Below, piece by piece: positions 36,901-49,000 of a stretch of 64,000 nucleotides of DNA. Positions within the stretch are counted from its first letter, which is position 1. Each line of letters opens with the position of its first letter. The DNA is from Porites lobata (taxonomy: Eukaryota > Cnidaria > Anthozoa > Scleractinia > Poritidae). Where the stretch lies: NCBI GenBank assembly GCA_942486035.1, contig CALNXK010000302.1:172501-236500 (forward strand). The letters are read 5' to 3'. Position numbers and translations under genes: made by a program. Below the pieces are notes generated by a model. It saw only the letters and a program-made list of their open reading frames with translations, was not told where the DNA came from and made no database searches.

Positions 36901-39900
36901 TCAGTAGTACAAGGTAAATGCCAGAAATAGGGATGACAGGAACCTCTGGGGACAAGGTTGCATTGTTTTGGTAGAGCACTGGAAAATGGCAGAATATTTC
37001 ACTCATTTTACGAAGAAGAAATAGCTGAAAAAACATAGTAAGAATACAACTTAACATGATGGATGACACCTGCTATTTGACGATAAAATTGACACAAAGC
37101 AATATTATTTTTGGATTCAGTTTTCCTATGATCTGAAGATCAGAATTAAACAGATTGAAGAGGGTGTTATCTGTTGAGAATATCAACAAGAAAAAAAGAA
37201 CCTGACCAGTTATCCCTAGCCATTTTGACCTCAAAATTGTCAAATAAATGCATAAAATTAATGAAAATGACTCTTGCCGGTGTCTAGATAGATAGATAGA
37301 GCCGTATCGGAGCTGTATAGCTTGGGAAAAACCCCATACTAATTTGGGAACACAATTTATATTGGAATTACGTATACAATAAATTACTGTAAACCTAATT
37401 CCAATTATAAATTGTACCCCCAGATTAGTATGGGGTTTTTCCCTAGCTATATGGCTCCGGCTTACTTTTATGTTAATTATTAATATAAATAAGTAAACAT
37501 ATTAAAACGAAACATAATGTATTACAATCTAATGAGAATCTAAAATGAGCAGTATTTAACAATTATTCGCCGAAGGCAAAGTTAATATTGTTGAAGAATC
37601 CCCGAGACGGAGTCAAGGGGATTATTCAACAATATATTCACACAAAGTGATCTCAACAGAATCAGAAAGGAAACCATTAAAAAAATATTAGTTTGATTGA
37701 CAGGTGAATTCATGTGTGAACACGAAGCCGTAAACAGTGGATGCGCAAAAGTTAGATCTTTACAGTATCTTCAAAAATGGCAAACAATAGTTTTAATCTT
37801 TTTGTATCGAGTTTTGTAAGCTTTAGCATCAACGGTTAAAAAGAAAACGCCGAAAACTTATATTATTATCCAATTCTGAGAAGAAAAGTGGAGCTTTATT
37901 TGTTTCTGTCAACTCACTGTGAATGAGAAAGTTTTCTTTGTCACTTCTTGCAAATGCTGTCAACAGCGGCTCCGATCAAGGTGAGCATTGTTTATCTCCA
38001 ATGTTCTTTGCCTTGTTAACTTGCTGGCACGTACAATTTTCAAAAATATTTGCCTTCCTCTTTTCTCCATAAATTAACTTCTATTTATAGGCAAAATTGG
38101 TCTTGCGAGAAAATCCCGAAATCACAAAACAGTGACAAAGCGGCCTCATTTTCCTCTGTAGTGGTAAACATAGCTTCAAGCGTACAAAAAGTCAGCTATT
38201 GTAAACCACTTCACAATAGATGACGCTGTTTAAACACCATGAAGTCTTTTCTTGTCTTTAAAGTCATCAGCACTTGGATATTTGTGTATTTTCAAAAAGG
38301 CTTTACTATGAAACTTTGGGAAAACACCCAGTTCACGACAGCGATTTTGTTCTGCTTTATATTCACTGCCTAGTGCGGTGAATATAACGTCATAGTCCGC
38401 GATAGCGAACCAATCAGATTACTTGAATTACCAAGATCACTGAGTGTGTATATACTAATCACTATTATAACAAGACTGAAAATTGTAAAATTAAATTATT
38501 ATGATGAGCAGAGAGAACAGCCCTTACATCCATCATCTATCACTGAGCTTACATCATCTGATAGATTATATTGATTTTTTTAAAGTAACAGGTATTGACT
38601 GAATTATTCCACTAGGAATACATGTACAATATGCATTTGTTTACTTACTGGAGATTTCATTAAACTTTGGAACCAATGCAGCAGTAAGGATGTTTTCAGG
38701 TAACTCACGAAGATAAAGTTTTATCAAACTTGACACAGCCTCAGCTTCATATTCATGAAGATCCACTGTTTTACCTTCAAGAAAAACAAACAGAGTACAA
38801 TCCAAAGACTAAGCAACATGAGGCAAATTAACCCAAAGGGTATTATGAATAAAGTCAAATTCTAGAGAGCTAAACTGTCAGCTTTTTTCAAGTCAAAGGA
38901 ATATGAAATATAATTTTCAGAAATGACTACCCTGAGTTCTAAGGATGTTTTGATGATTTCTGAAGACATTTACAAAAAACATAAAAGGTCTTCAAAGTTC
39001 TAAGTTGCAGTGCTTTCCTTGCTAAAAATATCAGTGACAGCCCTCACTCAGAGGTCAAATTCCATAAAGCTAAACTGCCAGCCTTTTTCAAGTCAAAGGT
39101 ATATTAGATGAGATTTAATTTTTACCAATGACTACCCACAAAGAGAGCCAAGAGATTTCTAAAAGATGTTTTCATGACATCTAAAGATATTCAGAAGGTC
39201 GATCTCCAAAGTGCTCAGTTTCAGTGCTTTCCCTTTATATACAAACTGATATGATTGGTCTAACTGATGGTCCATTGGTACCAATGGTACGATTGGTACC
39301 AATACAAAATGATGTCATTCCAATAGAGTACTAAAGTGTGACGTCATAAAAATGAAATTTCTGAAATTATGGGATTTGTCAGGATATTCTGAAAGAACAA
39401 TGTCCAAGAGGCCTGCTTGCCAAAAATGAGCATTTTGGGGCAAATTGTCTCTGAGATCGTAGCCCAGTTATGCTTAGAAAACTCCATACAAACCCTTCTA
39501 AATTTTTTTGGGGTCGACCCCCAAAAAATTTACAAACTCGTAAAATACTAACTTGGATCAGCTTGTTCAAGACGTTTCATTTCCTACTAAAAATAGACAT
39601 TTACTCCAGTCTTTTCTACATGTTAATTCAAAATCTCTGCATCCTGTTACAACTTTATTAAGTCTAAAAATGTACCTCTACTCTGGGGAGTGTACCCATA
39701 AAAAGTCCATTTTAGAAACTACCTCCCCCCGCCATGATTCATACATGTACTTTCTGCTTCATTAGCTTAATGAGAAAAATATATCGCAGACCACTGAATG
39801 GTTATCCCTGACATTAATAAACATATTAAATAATAATAATGTATACATTTGAGTAAATAAAATATTCCACAATACTTTCTTCAATAAAGATCATTATTGA

Positions 39901-42900
39901 ACTTTTTTCTAAATTTTTAAACTAAAAAAATTATGATTAGTCTTGCCAAAGGACCAGCACGTTCAATGATATAGAACATGAAAGAGGCCTATGTTGATGT
40001 GGCCAGAATATTTTAATGCATGCTCAAGAGAATTAAAGCTGTACTAAACTGGTAAATGTAATATCTGTCTTTGAGTTTAACAGTAAATACTTTCAATTTT
40101 GCACATACCTTGATCATAGCTTTCTCTCAAGAAATCTATTTTAGACTTTGTCCCAGAAACTCTGTAAATTCCCTCAACCTCAAGGCCTGAATACAGTTAA
40201 GTGCTGCATTAGAATATTATTCAAAACCTCTTGAAGTCTGAAGTTTCTGGGTGTTTTTCATTACGGAGACAAATACACATGTACTAGATACAATTAACGT
40301 ATGTTTCTAGAATAGGTGACAAAATTAGAAACTTTGCCCTAAAGGGGCTTTCTGACTTCCAAAATAAAGCTTTTCCTCCCCCATCCCCTCCATGCAATGT
40401 TGTGCCGCTGTTCGAGTTACCTATAGAAAACAACAAACACCCCAACTTTGAATGAAGGGGAAGGGGAGGGGTGTGGATTCTTTTGTTCTCTGTAGTTACA
40501 CTATTTGAGTAAAATGTCTCAACGATTTTGTCGCTGATTGTGTTTCATCCAGTTATGCAATAATAGTGCTAATCCATATCCCTGATTGTCAAAAGTACCA
40601 GTAGTTAGTAAGATTGTATATATTAACAGTAGTTCATTTTAAACTTCAAAAATGATGGCTTTCCCTTTTGCTAAATATCCTCCATTCCCCCTATTCAGTG
40701 TTGAAATAAACCAGAACTATCATAGCATTTAAGCTTTGCTCAGAATTGGGCCAAGGGTGTGGAAAAAAGGAAATAAGAGGTAAAAAGTAGCAGCCTCCCC
40801 AACACTTTTGAAGATGATTGTAAAAGTCATAACAACTCATGATCATGTTACGGTAAGAGCTACAGTAGCTGCCCGGCTTTGAACTACTTGGTCTAGGAGA
40901 AATAATAATTCTAGTGATGGATTGGAGGGGGAAAAAACACAAACATTATACATTTGTTTTATCAACTGAGTTGATCACTTGCAACCAAACTAAGAGTAAG
41001 AAAATGGTGACTTACAGTTTTCTTCAATGTGAACAATTCCTTCCCGGAAAACCCTGGGCAGCTCAACTCCATCTGGAAGTCTGGTTTGTTTAGTTGCCAC
41101 TTCTAATGGGACTCCAAACACTGGTTTTCCTAAAGATTGAATTTTGAGCCCAAATTAATTACATCACTACAGTCTGCATAATATATGCATGCAAATCAAC
41201 ATGTTTAGTCTGGTTTTCATGTGATTGCCATGATTTCCATGGATAATCACCTAAAAACAAGCATTTTTAGCAATCTAAAATAATGATAAATTCACAGCTT
41301 TTCACCAAACAGTCACAGGAGACTTAATAAAAAATAGAGTGAGCTTGAGTCTTTCTTAGCGACATTCAAAGTGAAAGATGTGATTGTTACAATTACAGAA
41401 GATTTTACTCCATGTGATCACAACATGATCATGACACACAGAGAACTTAACAATCATGTGGAAACCAGCCTCTACATGAACCAAAATATATTTTATGATG
41501 TTAATGATAATAATAATAATAATAATAATTCTCAAAAACATACTTTATTAAACTCTTCTCAAATTGAAAATTAAATACAAATTTAGTATAACTATAGTAA
41601 AAAAAGACTTCTTGGTGGTCTGGTGGTTTTCAACAAAGCAAATGTAAACAACTGTCTATAAACTAAAAAATGAAATAATAATAATAATAATAATAATAAT
41701 GATAATAACAAATTACTTTCTTCAACTTAAGGCCACCAAAAAATGCTACAATATAGTACTGAATACTAGACCTCTAGCATAAGCAACTCAATTTTACTTG
41801 GTGCTTGTGGAGGCGAAAGGTTCTCTGTTTTCTTTTTCTTCTTTTTCTCTTTATCCTTTTCCTTTTCTTTGTCCTTTTCTTTCTCTTTTTTCTGCTTTTT
41901 TGTCTTGATGCGCAAAGCCAGTGATCTAGACTTCTCCCTTTTCACTTTCTTCCCCTTGGGCCTGGGAAAATAATAACATTTAATAGCCAAAAATGCAAGA
42001 AAATTAATTGAAGCAAAAATAATTGGTTGTTAATAATTATTGATCTTTTGTTCCATTATCTTTTGGTCCAAGCTAAAAAAAAACTGGTAAGCTCCCTCTC
42101 TTTCGGGGTTTATGTCAGCAATCAGATAACAAGATTTACAGCAATAGAAGATGCTAACAAATATTGTATGACTGAGGTTCCCACTATGCTGTACTTAGAA
42201 TACCGGTAACTTTTCATAGCCTCCTTAGTAAGTTATCTTTAAATTACGGTAATGTACATTACCTGATTAGTCTACACCATTATTACTCTTAAAATGAAGA
42301 TATCAGCTTTTAATATATTTTCTTAAGGAAATCTTTTTATATATCTAAGTAAGTTTTGTAAGTAAAGGTGATGGGCCAAGGGACTGGCAAAATTTGTCCT
42401 CTATAACAAGGTTAATATGTTATATCGAGGTTCTTTTTCATATATTTTACTATTATTGGGATGAAAAGATCGTTCATCGTATCAAGGACTTTGTTATATA
42501 GAGGTTCATTATATCAAGGTTCCACTGTATTCCTGTTACATGTAAATAAGTATACAACATGCATTAAAATGTTCTGAAGAACATTCTTATGTAGACAGCT
42601 ATCCTTAAGAAATTTTTTAATAGGAAACAAATTTAACAATTTTTGGTTTATTGACTAGCTAGTACCATAGACTGCGAGCAGTCTCTCTTTTTCTTCAGAT
42701 TTAGTGGGAGCAATGCACGCGCGCGGGAGCGGCGAAGCCGCGAGACGCGCGAAACGAGGGCGGCAGCCCGAGAAGAAAAAAGAGAGACTGCCCGCTTAGC
42801 CAGAGCCAATGAATTAAGCGTTGGCCTCACAACGCAAAATACGATTGGCTGATTTGTGAGGCGTTGACAACAAGCTGTCAACAATCGAAACCATTGACAA

Positions 42901-45697
42901 GTGGATGGTGGCTGAAGCACTGCAGGAAAGTTTGTCACGTTTCCCGAAAAAAAAAAACATTAGATACGGAGCAAAGAGAAGCATAAGAAGGTCTCATCTC
43001 TCCCGGTACGTGACGTGATCGCGCAATTTAAATGCTCAAAGCCTTTCTTCACTGTCAAGGAACGCTTTTGTTCCAAAACGGTTGTCTTACTTTGGAAATT
43101 AAAACAGAAAGTAGCATTAGACTGTTTATTTTATAAAGCTAAAACAATTGTAATTACCAAAGGATACACTACAGAACATCGCGCTAAAGAACAAAGATTC
43201 TCAAGAAAGAAAGAAAAAACAAATCGAATCGGCGCCCAAAGAATGATCTTGAGTGACTTGCAGCGTTGGCTTAGCTTTAGTTAAGCTACAATTAGGATAT
43301 GTAGAACACTGTCCCGTGAAAATTCAACATCCTGCAAACAAAAACTAGGCCACGGGTGATCTCATTCAAAACATAAAGCACAGGAAATGAATTATTCATA
43401 TAAAAGAAATAGACCAGCTTCATGACCTCTAAATGTGAGACCAGCGGCCAAAATTAAGATTTGCTCCGTCAATTAGAATCGACTCTAACTCTATGCACTG
43501 CATAAGCTGCGCTTTAAAAAGAAAAGTAGAAAAACCTCTGTTGTTCAAGCAAACTCTAAAGTCACGTTTCACGTGCCTGGCCTGTCAACACTTTAGTTTT
43601 GACGCCAAAAAATCACTAGACCGTGAAAGACCATTCTCTCTGGCTTTGCGGGTAGTCTCTCTTTTTTCGTGCCTCTCCCGTCTCGCGCCATCAGTCACGC
43701 GCGTGGCCATTTGCGTTTCTCGCGTTTTGCTCGACGGACTACAGAAAAAAGAGAGACTGCTCGTAGTCTACTAGTACCACAGACATGTAAATCAAGTGAT
43801 CATCATCAGCAGCAGGAAAAAGCAGTGAAGTGCAAAGCAATTAAAATTTCCGGCAATTTTAGCACTCAAATTTGAGAAGTGTTGGCCTGATGTTTTTCAC
43901 TAACAGGTATAATTATTTTACTTGCAAGACACTGTGAATAAGAATGAATGTTGATCAAATATCAATGGCAAGGTACAGCAATTTAGTACCTTTTGAGTTG
44001 CTCACCTTTTTGTTTCCAATGACATTATCGCTTTTTTCACACAAAGCCCTTCACTGTTTTCTTGATGATAATTATTCAATAATAATTAAAAAATAAATTG
44101 TACAGTGTATCTCTGTTGTAATTGTAATTGTATGATCAAATTATTGCATTTCTGTGATAAAGCTCAGTACAGTTTAAAAATGCTACTTCATACTTGAATA
44201 GTATAAACACTGGCCAAACCAAAGCACTACTTTACAAATGGAAGAGCCACTTTGTACCTGATCGCAGCAAACTGGCAACAGGGCCCATCAAACTCTGAGT
44301 CCTTTCTTAACTTCTTTGTCAAAAAGGAGAAACAAGTTGGTCTAAGCATTTGTAATTCCTTGAGGCTCTCAACAGAAAGAGTGCTAACAATTTTTCATTG
44401 TCATAAGAAATATATAGAAAAATACATTTACATATTTTCAACAGAGGAAATGACAGCAAAAAACTGAAATGTACCATTGGCCAATGAAATGAGAGAAAAT
44501 CAGGCTTGAACTATTTTGTTTCATCAAATGATATATGCTTTGAATATAATTTAAACATAGTAGATCATGTATATTAGCATCAATAATTATAGATAAAATG
44601 TTTTTTTTTTTAACAATATCTTGTTATGAAATACCAAAGTGTTATAACACAGGATCTACATCTACATCTACATAAATTTTAAGTTCTACAAACTAAGGGG
44701 GGTACCCATCACTGCAAGACATTAAAAATAAACTACTGAATGTAAATATTTACATAGCCAAATAAATGGGTAAATAGTAGGTAAATTTAAAAAAAATGGA
44801 AATTGCGATAAAATAATAACAATATTAATGTAGTAAAAATTGTCATTTGTTAGTTAAAAACTTCAATCACTCTAATCTAATCTAAGTGCTTTATGGAATA
44901 ATGGGGTTTTTTCTATAATAAACTACTAATAATAAACTGCTAAATTTCTATACTAAACTACTACTTGATATAATAATGTAAAACTGTGAACCGAGACGAT
45001 CATGCTTAACCTACTTACAATAATAACGTTATTAATGTACTTACTTTATTGTAGAAACACCAGCATGCATTTTTTAAAACTGTATCTTCACTATATTAAT
45101 GTGAACTAAAGAAAACGGAACCCCTTTGCAACGTATGCAATAGATAAATTAACACGCTTCAATAAAATTGTTTGGGGTTTTAATTATTTGCCAATCCCGA
45201 AAAAGAAATGAAATTAATGATAAGCTTAATGATAATAGGATGGATCGGATATTACACCCAGATATACTGGGATAAAAGATTAAAGAAAAACTTAATTTAT
45301 ATTAGCCATCAGTGCTTCTTATCACAAAGGATTTAAATATGTATTTGCGGCATCATCAAAGGACAGGTCCATGCCCACCTTGAGGACGACGGTACGCGCG
45401 ATCAAGGTACACAAACCCACAAAAATTTAAAGCTTCCGTACATGCAGGTTATCTTCAGTTATAATCCCCTTTTAGGTGCTTAAAATGAAACCAAAAGAAT
45501 TCTCAAAAAAGCTGTCACGAGAAGAGGGGGAAGTTCTACACCCTCCAAGGAACGTGTACACGTAAAAAAATGAAATTTTACCTGGAATCTTCTTCTTCTT
45601 CTTCTCCGACGCTGTCATCGTCTGAGCGAAACGCAATGTAACCTTTGTCTTTTTTGCTTTCTTTCCTCTCAAAAGCGTCTTCTTCGCGCTCAGCCAT
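25192..45697 (-). CDS. RALBP1: RalA-binding protein 1 (RLIP76), RhoGAP
   Basis: Seventeen exons on the minus strand: 45697-45582, 41961-41798, 41129-41016, 40186-40109, 38774-38649, 36625-36507, 34595-34465, 33871-33803, 33135-33051, 31629-31567, 30981-30885, 30555-30503, 30049-29978, 28958-28875, 27090-27028, 26260-26118 and 25228-25192. All phases agree, giving 537 residues (human about 655). RALBP1 is an effector of Ral GTPases with GAP activity on Rac/Cdc42 and a role in endocytosis. Residues 1-92 are charged and very lysine-rich. The RhoGAP domain starts at PVFGVPLEVA (about 95), with the arginine finger R140 in GIYRVSG and helix LIKLYLRELPENIL. Residues about 335-435 match the WEVQRKVTLLKRKLR and KEEIERL coiled-coil Ral-binding region. 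A second coiled coil lies at 458-515. The exon 2 donor was chosen at 41797 because only that phase joins exon 3. The exon 14 donor (GTTGTA) is weak. The C-terminal tail is shorter than in vertebrates. Confidence 0.93.
25913..25984. repeat. Perfect 22-bp inverted repeat in RALBP1 intron 16
   Basis: The arm ttcagacgccgaacttttca plus tg (25913-25934) pairs exactly with 25963-25984. A diverged echo of gcctggttcagacgcc lies just outside the left arm. It looks like the end of a small foldback element. Confidence 0.88.
27342..27960 (-). mobile_element. 5'-truncated LINE retrotransposon fragment
   Basis: Read on the minus strand, the frame from about 27960 to 27593 resembles the end of a non-LTR reverse-transcriptase polyprotein: SQQRTSRLALGQ, YEDRLRKLKWPTLETRR, then NSLPGSIVEAGSLSRFK and a stop. 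One in-frame TAG near 27659 breaks it where related proteins have tryptophan. Downstream it ends in the tandem tail ttatg repeats (plus-strand acataacataacataacg, 27342-27360), as LINE 3' ends often do. It lies in RALBP1 intron 14. The clade is uncertain (CR1, L2 or jockey-like). Confidence 0.75.
27972..28133 (+). mobile_element. MITE, CAAGGCTGTGCTCTA family, copy 2
   Basis: A 162-bp copy with caaggctgtgctctaa and tagagcacagccttg ends. Its flanks agcca and agcta match at four of five bases, consistent with an aged 5-bp duplication. It lies 12 bases from the LINE fragment, in RALBP1 intron 14. Confidence 0.82.
29000..29160. repeat. TAGG/GTGG-rich low-complexity tract 1
   Basis: Runs of ggtaggtaggaaggtgggtg-like sequence occur in RALBP1 intron 13. 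Confidence 0.8.
29745..29905. repeat. TAGG/GTGG-rich low-complexity tract 2
   Basis: The same word set as 29000-29160 (gtgggtaggtaggaaggtag, ggtgggtgggtgggt), about 600 bases further on in the same intron. Confidence 0.8.
32855..32963 (+). mobile_element. MITE, CAAGGCTGTGCTCTA family, copy 3 (short)
   Basis: A 109-bp copy with internal deletion relative to copy 2. Its ends are taaggctgtgctctag and taaagcacagccttg, and its flanks are a perfect 5-bp duplication GAGAA (32850-32854 and 32964-32968). In RALBP1 intron 9. Confidence 0.85.
33484..33506. repeat. (AT)n microsatellite
   Basis: About eleven AT units in RALBP1 intron 8. Confidence 0.95.
33931..33961. repeat. (AAT)n microsatellite
   Basis: About ten aat units, close to the acceptor of RALBP1 exon 8 in intron 7. 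Confidence 0.95.
34904..35026. repeat. GAT-rich microsatellite 1 (RALBP1 intron 6)
   Basis: Imperfect gat/gac repeats ending in a pure gatgatgatgatgatgatga run. It is preceded by the seed ccctacacaacaga, which also precedes the second tract at 36314. Confidence 0.9.
35051..35878. repeat. Seven-copy GTTGCGGACATTAC array with mirror symmetry
   Basis: The 14-mer gttgcggacattac or a one-to-two-base variant lies forward at 35052, 35232, 35420 and 35442, and reversed at 35685, 35699 and 35864 (ending 35877). The outer copies face inward, with forward copies on the left and reverse copies on the right, about 165-188 bases apart. This is expected for a non-autonomous transposon with subterminal binding sites. 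No target duplication was recognised. Confidence 0.75.
36231..36283 (-). repeat. Decayed duplicate of the 3' end of RALBP1 exon 6 with its splice donor
   Basis: It matches 36486-36538 (tcattatgggatgg, ttcaccttttctatga, gtgag), which covers the last 32 coding bases of exon 6, the donor GTGAA and the start of the intron. The two copies are 255 bases apart, with a GAT microsatellite between them. Confidence 0.75.
36314..36467. repeat. GAT-rich microsatellite 2 (RALBP1 intron 6)
   Basis: Imperfect gatgatgac/ggtggtggt repeats with a pure gatgatgatgatgatgatga end, directly downstream of RALBP1 exon 6. Confidence 0.9.
37302..37460. repeat. Foldback MITE in RALBP1 intron 5
   Basis: The left arm has ggagctgtatagcttggga and aaaaccccatactaat. 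The right arm has attagtatggggttttt and ccctagctatatggctcc. The arms also pair around ttataattggaatta in the middle, so nearly the whole 159 bases can fold back. Confidence 0.8.
41504..41529. repeat. (AAT)n microsatellite
   Basis: About eight aat units in RALBP1 intron 2. Confidence 0.9.
41671..41709. repeat. (AAT)n microsatellite with one GAT
   Basis: About eleven aat units about 90 bases before the end of RALBP1 exon 2, in intron 2. Confidence 0.9.
42668..43770. mobile_element. Non-autonomous MULE-like element with 9-bp target duplication
   Basis: A perfect 9-bp duplication CTAGTACCA flanks it (42659-42667 and 43771-43779). The ends, tagactgcgagcagtctctc and the reverse of gagagactgctcgtagtcta, differ at one base. 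The end repeats run on at lower identity for about 140 bases to agagagactrcccgc and agccagag. Each end itself contains the inverted pair gcagtctctctttttt / aaaaaagagagactgc, so each can also form its own hairpin. The 1103-bp element has no transposase frame. A 9-bp duplication is typical of Mutator-like elements, which is why I place it there. In RALBP1 intron 1. Confidence 0.82.
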
Positions 45698-46044
45698 AAG
45701 TAACACCTCTTTTGTCAGAGTAAATCGTATTCACTTTATCTGGCGATATGAAAAAAGCTCCATTTCTTAACACAAAACAGCACCTCCCCTCCCGAAATCC
45801 GCCATGTTAAACATTGTGCTAGTTCCCTGTTCCCTGCGGATCAATTCCAACGCCCGGCTACCAAGGAACTCGTTGTTATGACAACGGAGAACACTACGAT
45901 CAAATTCTTTGTTGTTCGAATGCTTGGCCTTTTTCTTGGATTTTCCATCTTCGGCGTTTACTAGTTCTTAGATTTTATATCACCAAAGTCTGTTTCATTT
46001 ATTACATTGATCAATCTCGTGTGTTTGTGCTTGTGTGAGGGAAG
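45698..46044. promoter_or_regulatory. Shared divergent promoter region of RALBP1 and CFAP96
   Basis: The start codons are 347 bases apart and point away from each other. The stretch is richer in CG dinucleotides than the neighbouring introns. No TATA box is obvious. Confidence 0.6.
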
Positions 46045-49000
46045 ATGGCAAAGCTCGACACGAAAAACGATCTGAACCGCGTTGGTTTGTTCTCAGAGCT
46101 TGGATACATTTCGATTGGCGACCCTTACAAGCGGCAAAGCACAAGTAAGTAGACGATTTTCCCCATTTTAATCTGCGTCATTTCCATTCTAAGTGTAATA
46201 AAGGACGTGAGTTCTGCTTTTTAGCTTTTGTAAAGCCGGACATGGAAGAAATGATGGTCTTCGTTCTTGTTTTTACATGTTTGTTTGCATTGTCCACAAC
46301 ATACTGTTCCGCTTTGGTGGACACTATACATTTAGCAATTTAGGTAGAAAACCTTTTAATAGGAAAAAAAAGAAAAAATTTTAACAGCTCTCACATCCTT
46401 GCACTAGTGGTCAATGAATCCCCGGTCGTTTTATTTTCGTTTATGTTTGACAATCTCTGAAGAGACCATGCGGTAAGTTATAGATGCCTTGGACATATAG
46501 CTCAAATATAACACAAAATCAAGAGCCATAGGAAAAAACTCAGTCTGTACTTAAGACATTACAGACCTCAAACCTGTATCTGTAAATAGCAAAATTTGAT
46601 TGTAATTATGTTCATTGGAGTGCTGAGCCGTGTATTTGGCAGAAAAAAAATTCTTTGAATAATATTATGCTAATGCTCTTTGTACAAAATTCCCACAGAT
46701 TTCAATGTGGCAGCTCACAAAGGAAAACAGATGCTCCCTGGGGGAAGTAAAACAAGATCAGCACTTCAAGCAGGATACTTTGATCAAAAATTCAATAGAA
46801 TAATGGAAGGTGAAGCATTCTCTGATCCAGTAAAGCGAAGACGACAACAAAAACTCAAAAGCTCAAAGCTTAACTTAGGAAAGGCTTTTGTTCCAAGCAA
46901 TGGAGAGAAACTACCGTAAGTTTTGTGTTGTCAGTGTATTACATCCATGAGACATCAAGTTTTGTTTTACTCTATTTCAAACCAAAAGGGCGTGAAAACC
47001 ATTACAAGGGATTTTGCCTTTCCCCTACTCACCCCCTCCCCCCATCATGCAAGCTGTTTCCCAGAATCCCCTTTAGCTAGCATGCCTCGATCACAAGTTA
47101 CTTTTGTTGATTGGTTGGTCGATTGATTGCAAAAATCAATCTTTGATTATACAAAGTACATATTTCTGTTGATCAATAATGCAAGATCTACCTTAGAATG
47201 AATAATGAATTACCACTATAAATTTTCATTTATATAGTACTGTAGTAATTTAAAAGCTGGTAAATATGACAGAATGGAAGGGATGGGCAAGTGTGCCTGG
47301 GAATACTGACAGAATCTTCAAAATGGAACCTTGATCAAACCTCAAAGCTTCCATAAATACAGGGCTAGCCACAAAAGTCTTGATATCGTATAATTTTTTA
47401 AATTTGTCTCCAAGCTTCAAAACCTTTTTGCCATCAGGACTCAGATTGTAAAACAAGGATTCAGTGTGACCTGGTTTATGGCTTGTAGCTTGTAGAGGGG
47501 ACAGGGGGTCTAAGCCTTTCACTTGCATTCCCAGCCCTCGCCCTTTTTCTGTGGCTTCGCCCTTTCAATCCTTTTTCGATATTTGCAAAATGTTAAGAGC
47601 GAATGCACAGAAAAATCGAGCAAACCGTGGCCACAGCTCAAAACCTAACCTACCCTCATTTTAAGTCTGTAAGAAGGTTTTAATGAATTTATAACACTGC
47701 TGAGGTTTAATTTTCAAAATGCGGCCGAGTTTGGGAATTATTTGAGATTTTCGATTTCAACGGTCTGCGGGCCTAAAATTAACCGCCGAACAAGGCAATA
47801 TAGCCTAGCGACAGAAATGAGCTGAATTTCATAAACGAGCGAATATATTGCCAATTTTCCACTTAAATCTCAAAAAGCAGATATCTAACAATTTCTGAAT
47901 GGCTTCTTTTATAGATTTAGAGTATAAAATATCGACGAACCAGCAGAATTTTGAAACGTAATTGCATAATGCTTATAAATACAACAATTTACCGCTAAAA
48001 CCAAAATCGAATTTTCTATATGGGGAATTCTCCAAATCACCCCAAATCCCGCTTACTAACTAATGAGATATAGTACTTCAACATTATCTGAAAGTTAGTC
48101 TGGTGTTCTTGCGAACGCCAGAAATAGATTGATTATTTTGAAGTTATTTTGCCCCAAACAACTGCTAATTATTGACCCCAGGGTCAATTGACAATCAGTC
48201 AATCGATTTGAGCTCGTTAAAAGGGAGAAACTAACAAGATTCTTTTAATATGTACCTGTTTTAATGAAATACACGCAATCTTCAAAAGGAGAGGCCGTTC
48301 AATGGGTAATTTCTGTTCTTGAGATCTTGTAGATTGTACCATGGCGCTCTGTAGTGGACCTGAGTCTAGGTCTGTTTTCCGTGACTGCGAAATCAGAATA
48401 ACATCATGAAATAATTCTCTCTCGAACCTTCGTAAATGAATCAGCTTTGCAGTGCCTTACCTGAGATAAAAAGTGGGCAGAATAGGAAAACATTCTAGCG
48501 CAATTTGGATCCTTTGCAGCACGTAGTGTATTTGCTAAGCGGCGATGGTATTAATGACTTTTTTAAAAGTCAGGTTAGTAACCAATTAAAATTAGTACTC
48601 ACCTCCGATTGCGTGACCAGGCAATTACAGATTGTCTCCAGCGAAAAATAAGTGCATGTGAAACCAAAGCTTTCGGGATACAGTAAATTCATTTTCCTGT
48701 ATGACCAGGTGTCCTTTTTGTCCTATTTTAAAAGCGGTTAACTAAGATGATTAGCAAACATACTGTCCCACTTTTTAAAAATGGTACAGTAACTGAATGT
48801 TCTGTTCTTCTGATTTTACCCCTAACCCCGGAGTGTTCAGAAGATATATTTGCACCACGCATGAAAGGCAAATGGATTAAATTTTAAGGTTCAAAGGCGG
48901 TTTTAAGGCATGGGTTACCAGTGGATTAGTCAGACTTGTCATAAGGTGCATTGAACAGAAAATTACAGGCATGATATCTCTGCTATTGTATGTCCATTAA

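Noticed and set aside
37555..38460. Candidate single transposon in RALBP1 intron 5 bounded by the TTCGCC and GCGATAGCG words
   Set aside because: Only a short hairpin near 37580-37635 could be seen; the outer ends do not pair and no target duplication was found.
41772..41961. Longer version of RALBP1 exon 2 ending at 41772
   Set aside because: It ends in phase 0, which would read exon 3 out of frame. The donor at 41797 gives the phase needed for PVFGVPLE.
42648..43875. Arginine-rich frames at the ends of the MULE-like element
   Set aside because: They translate the CG-rich inverted ends; similar frames appear in both orientations and none spans the element.
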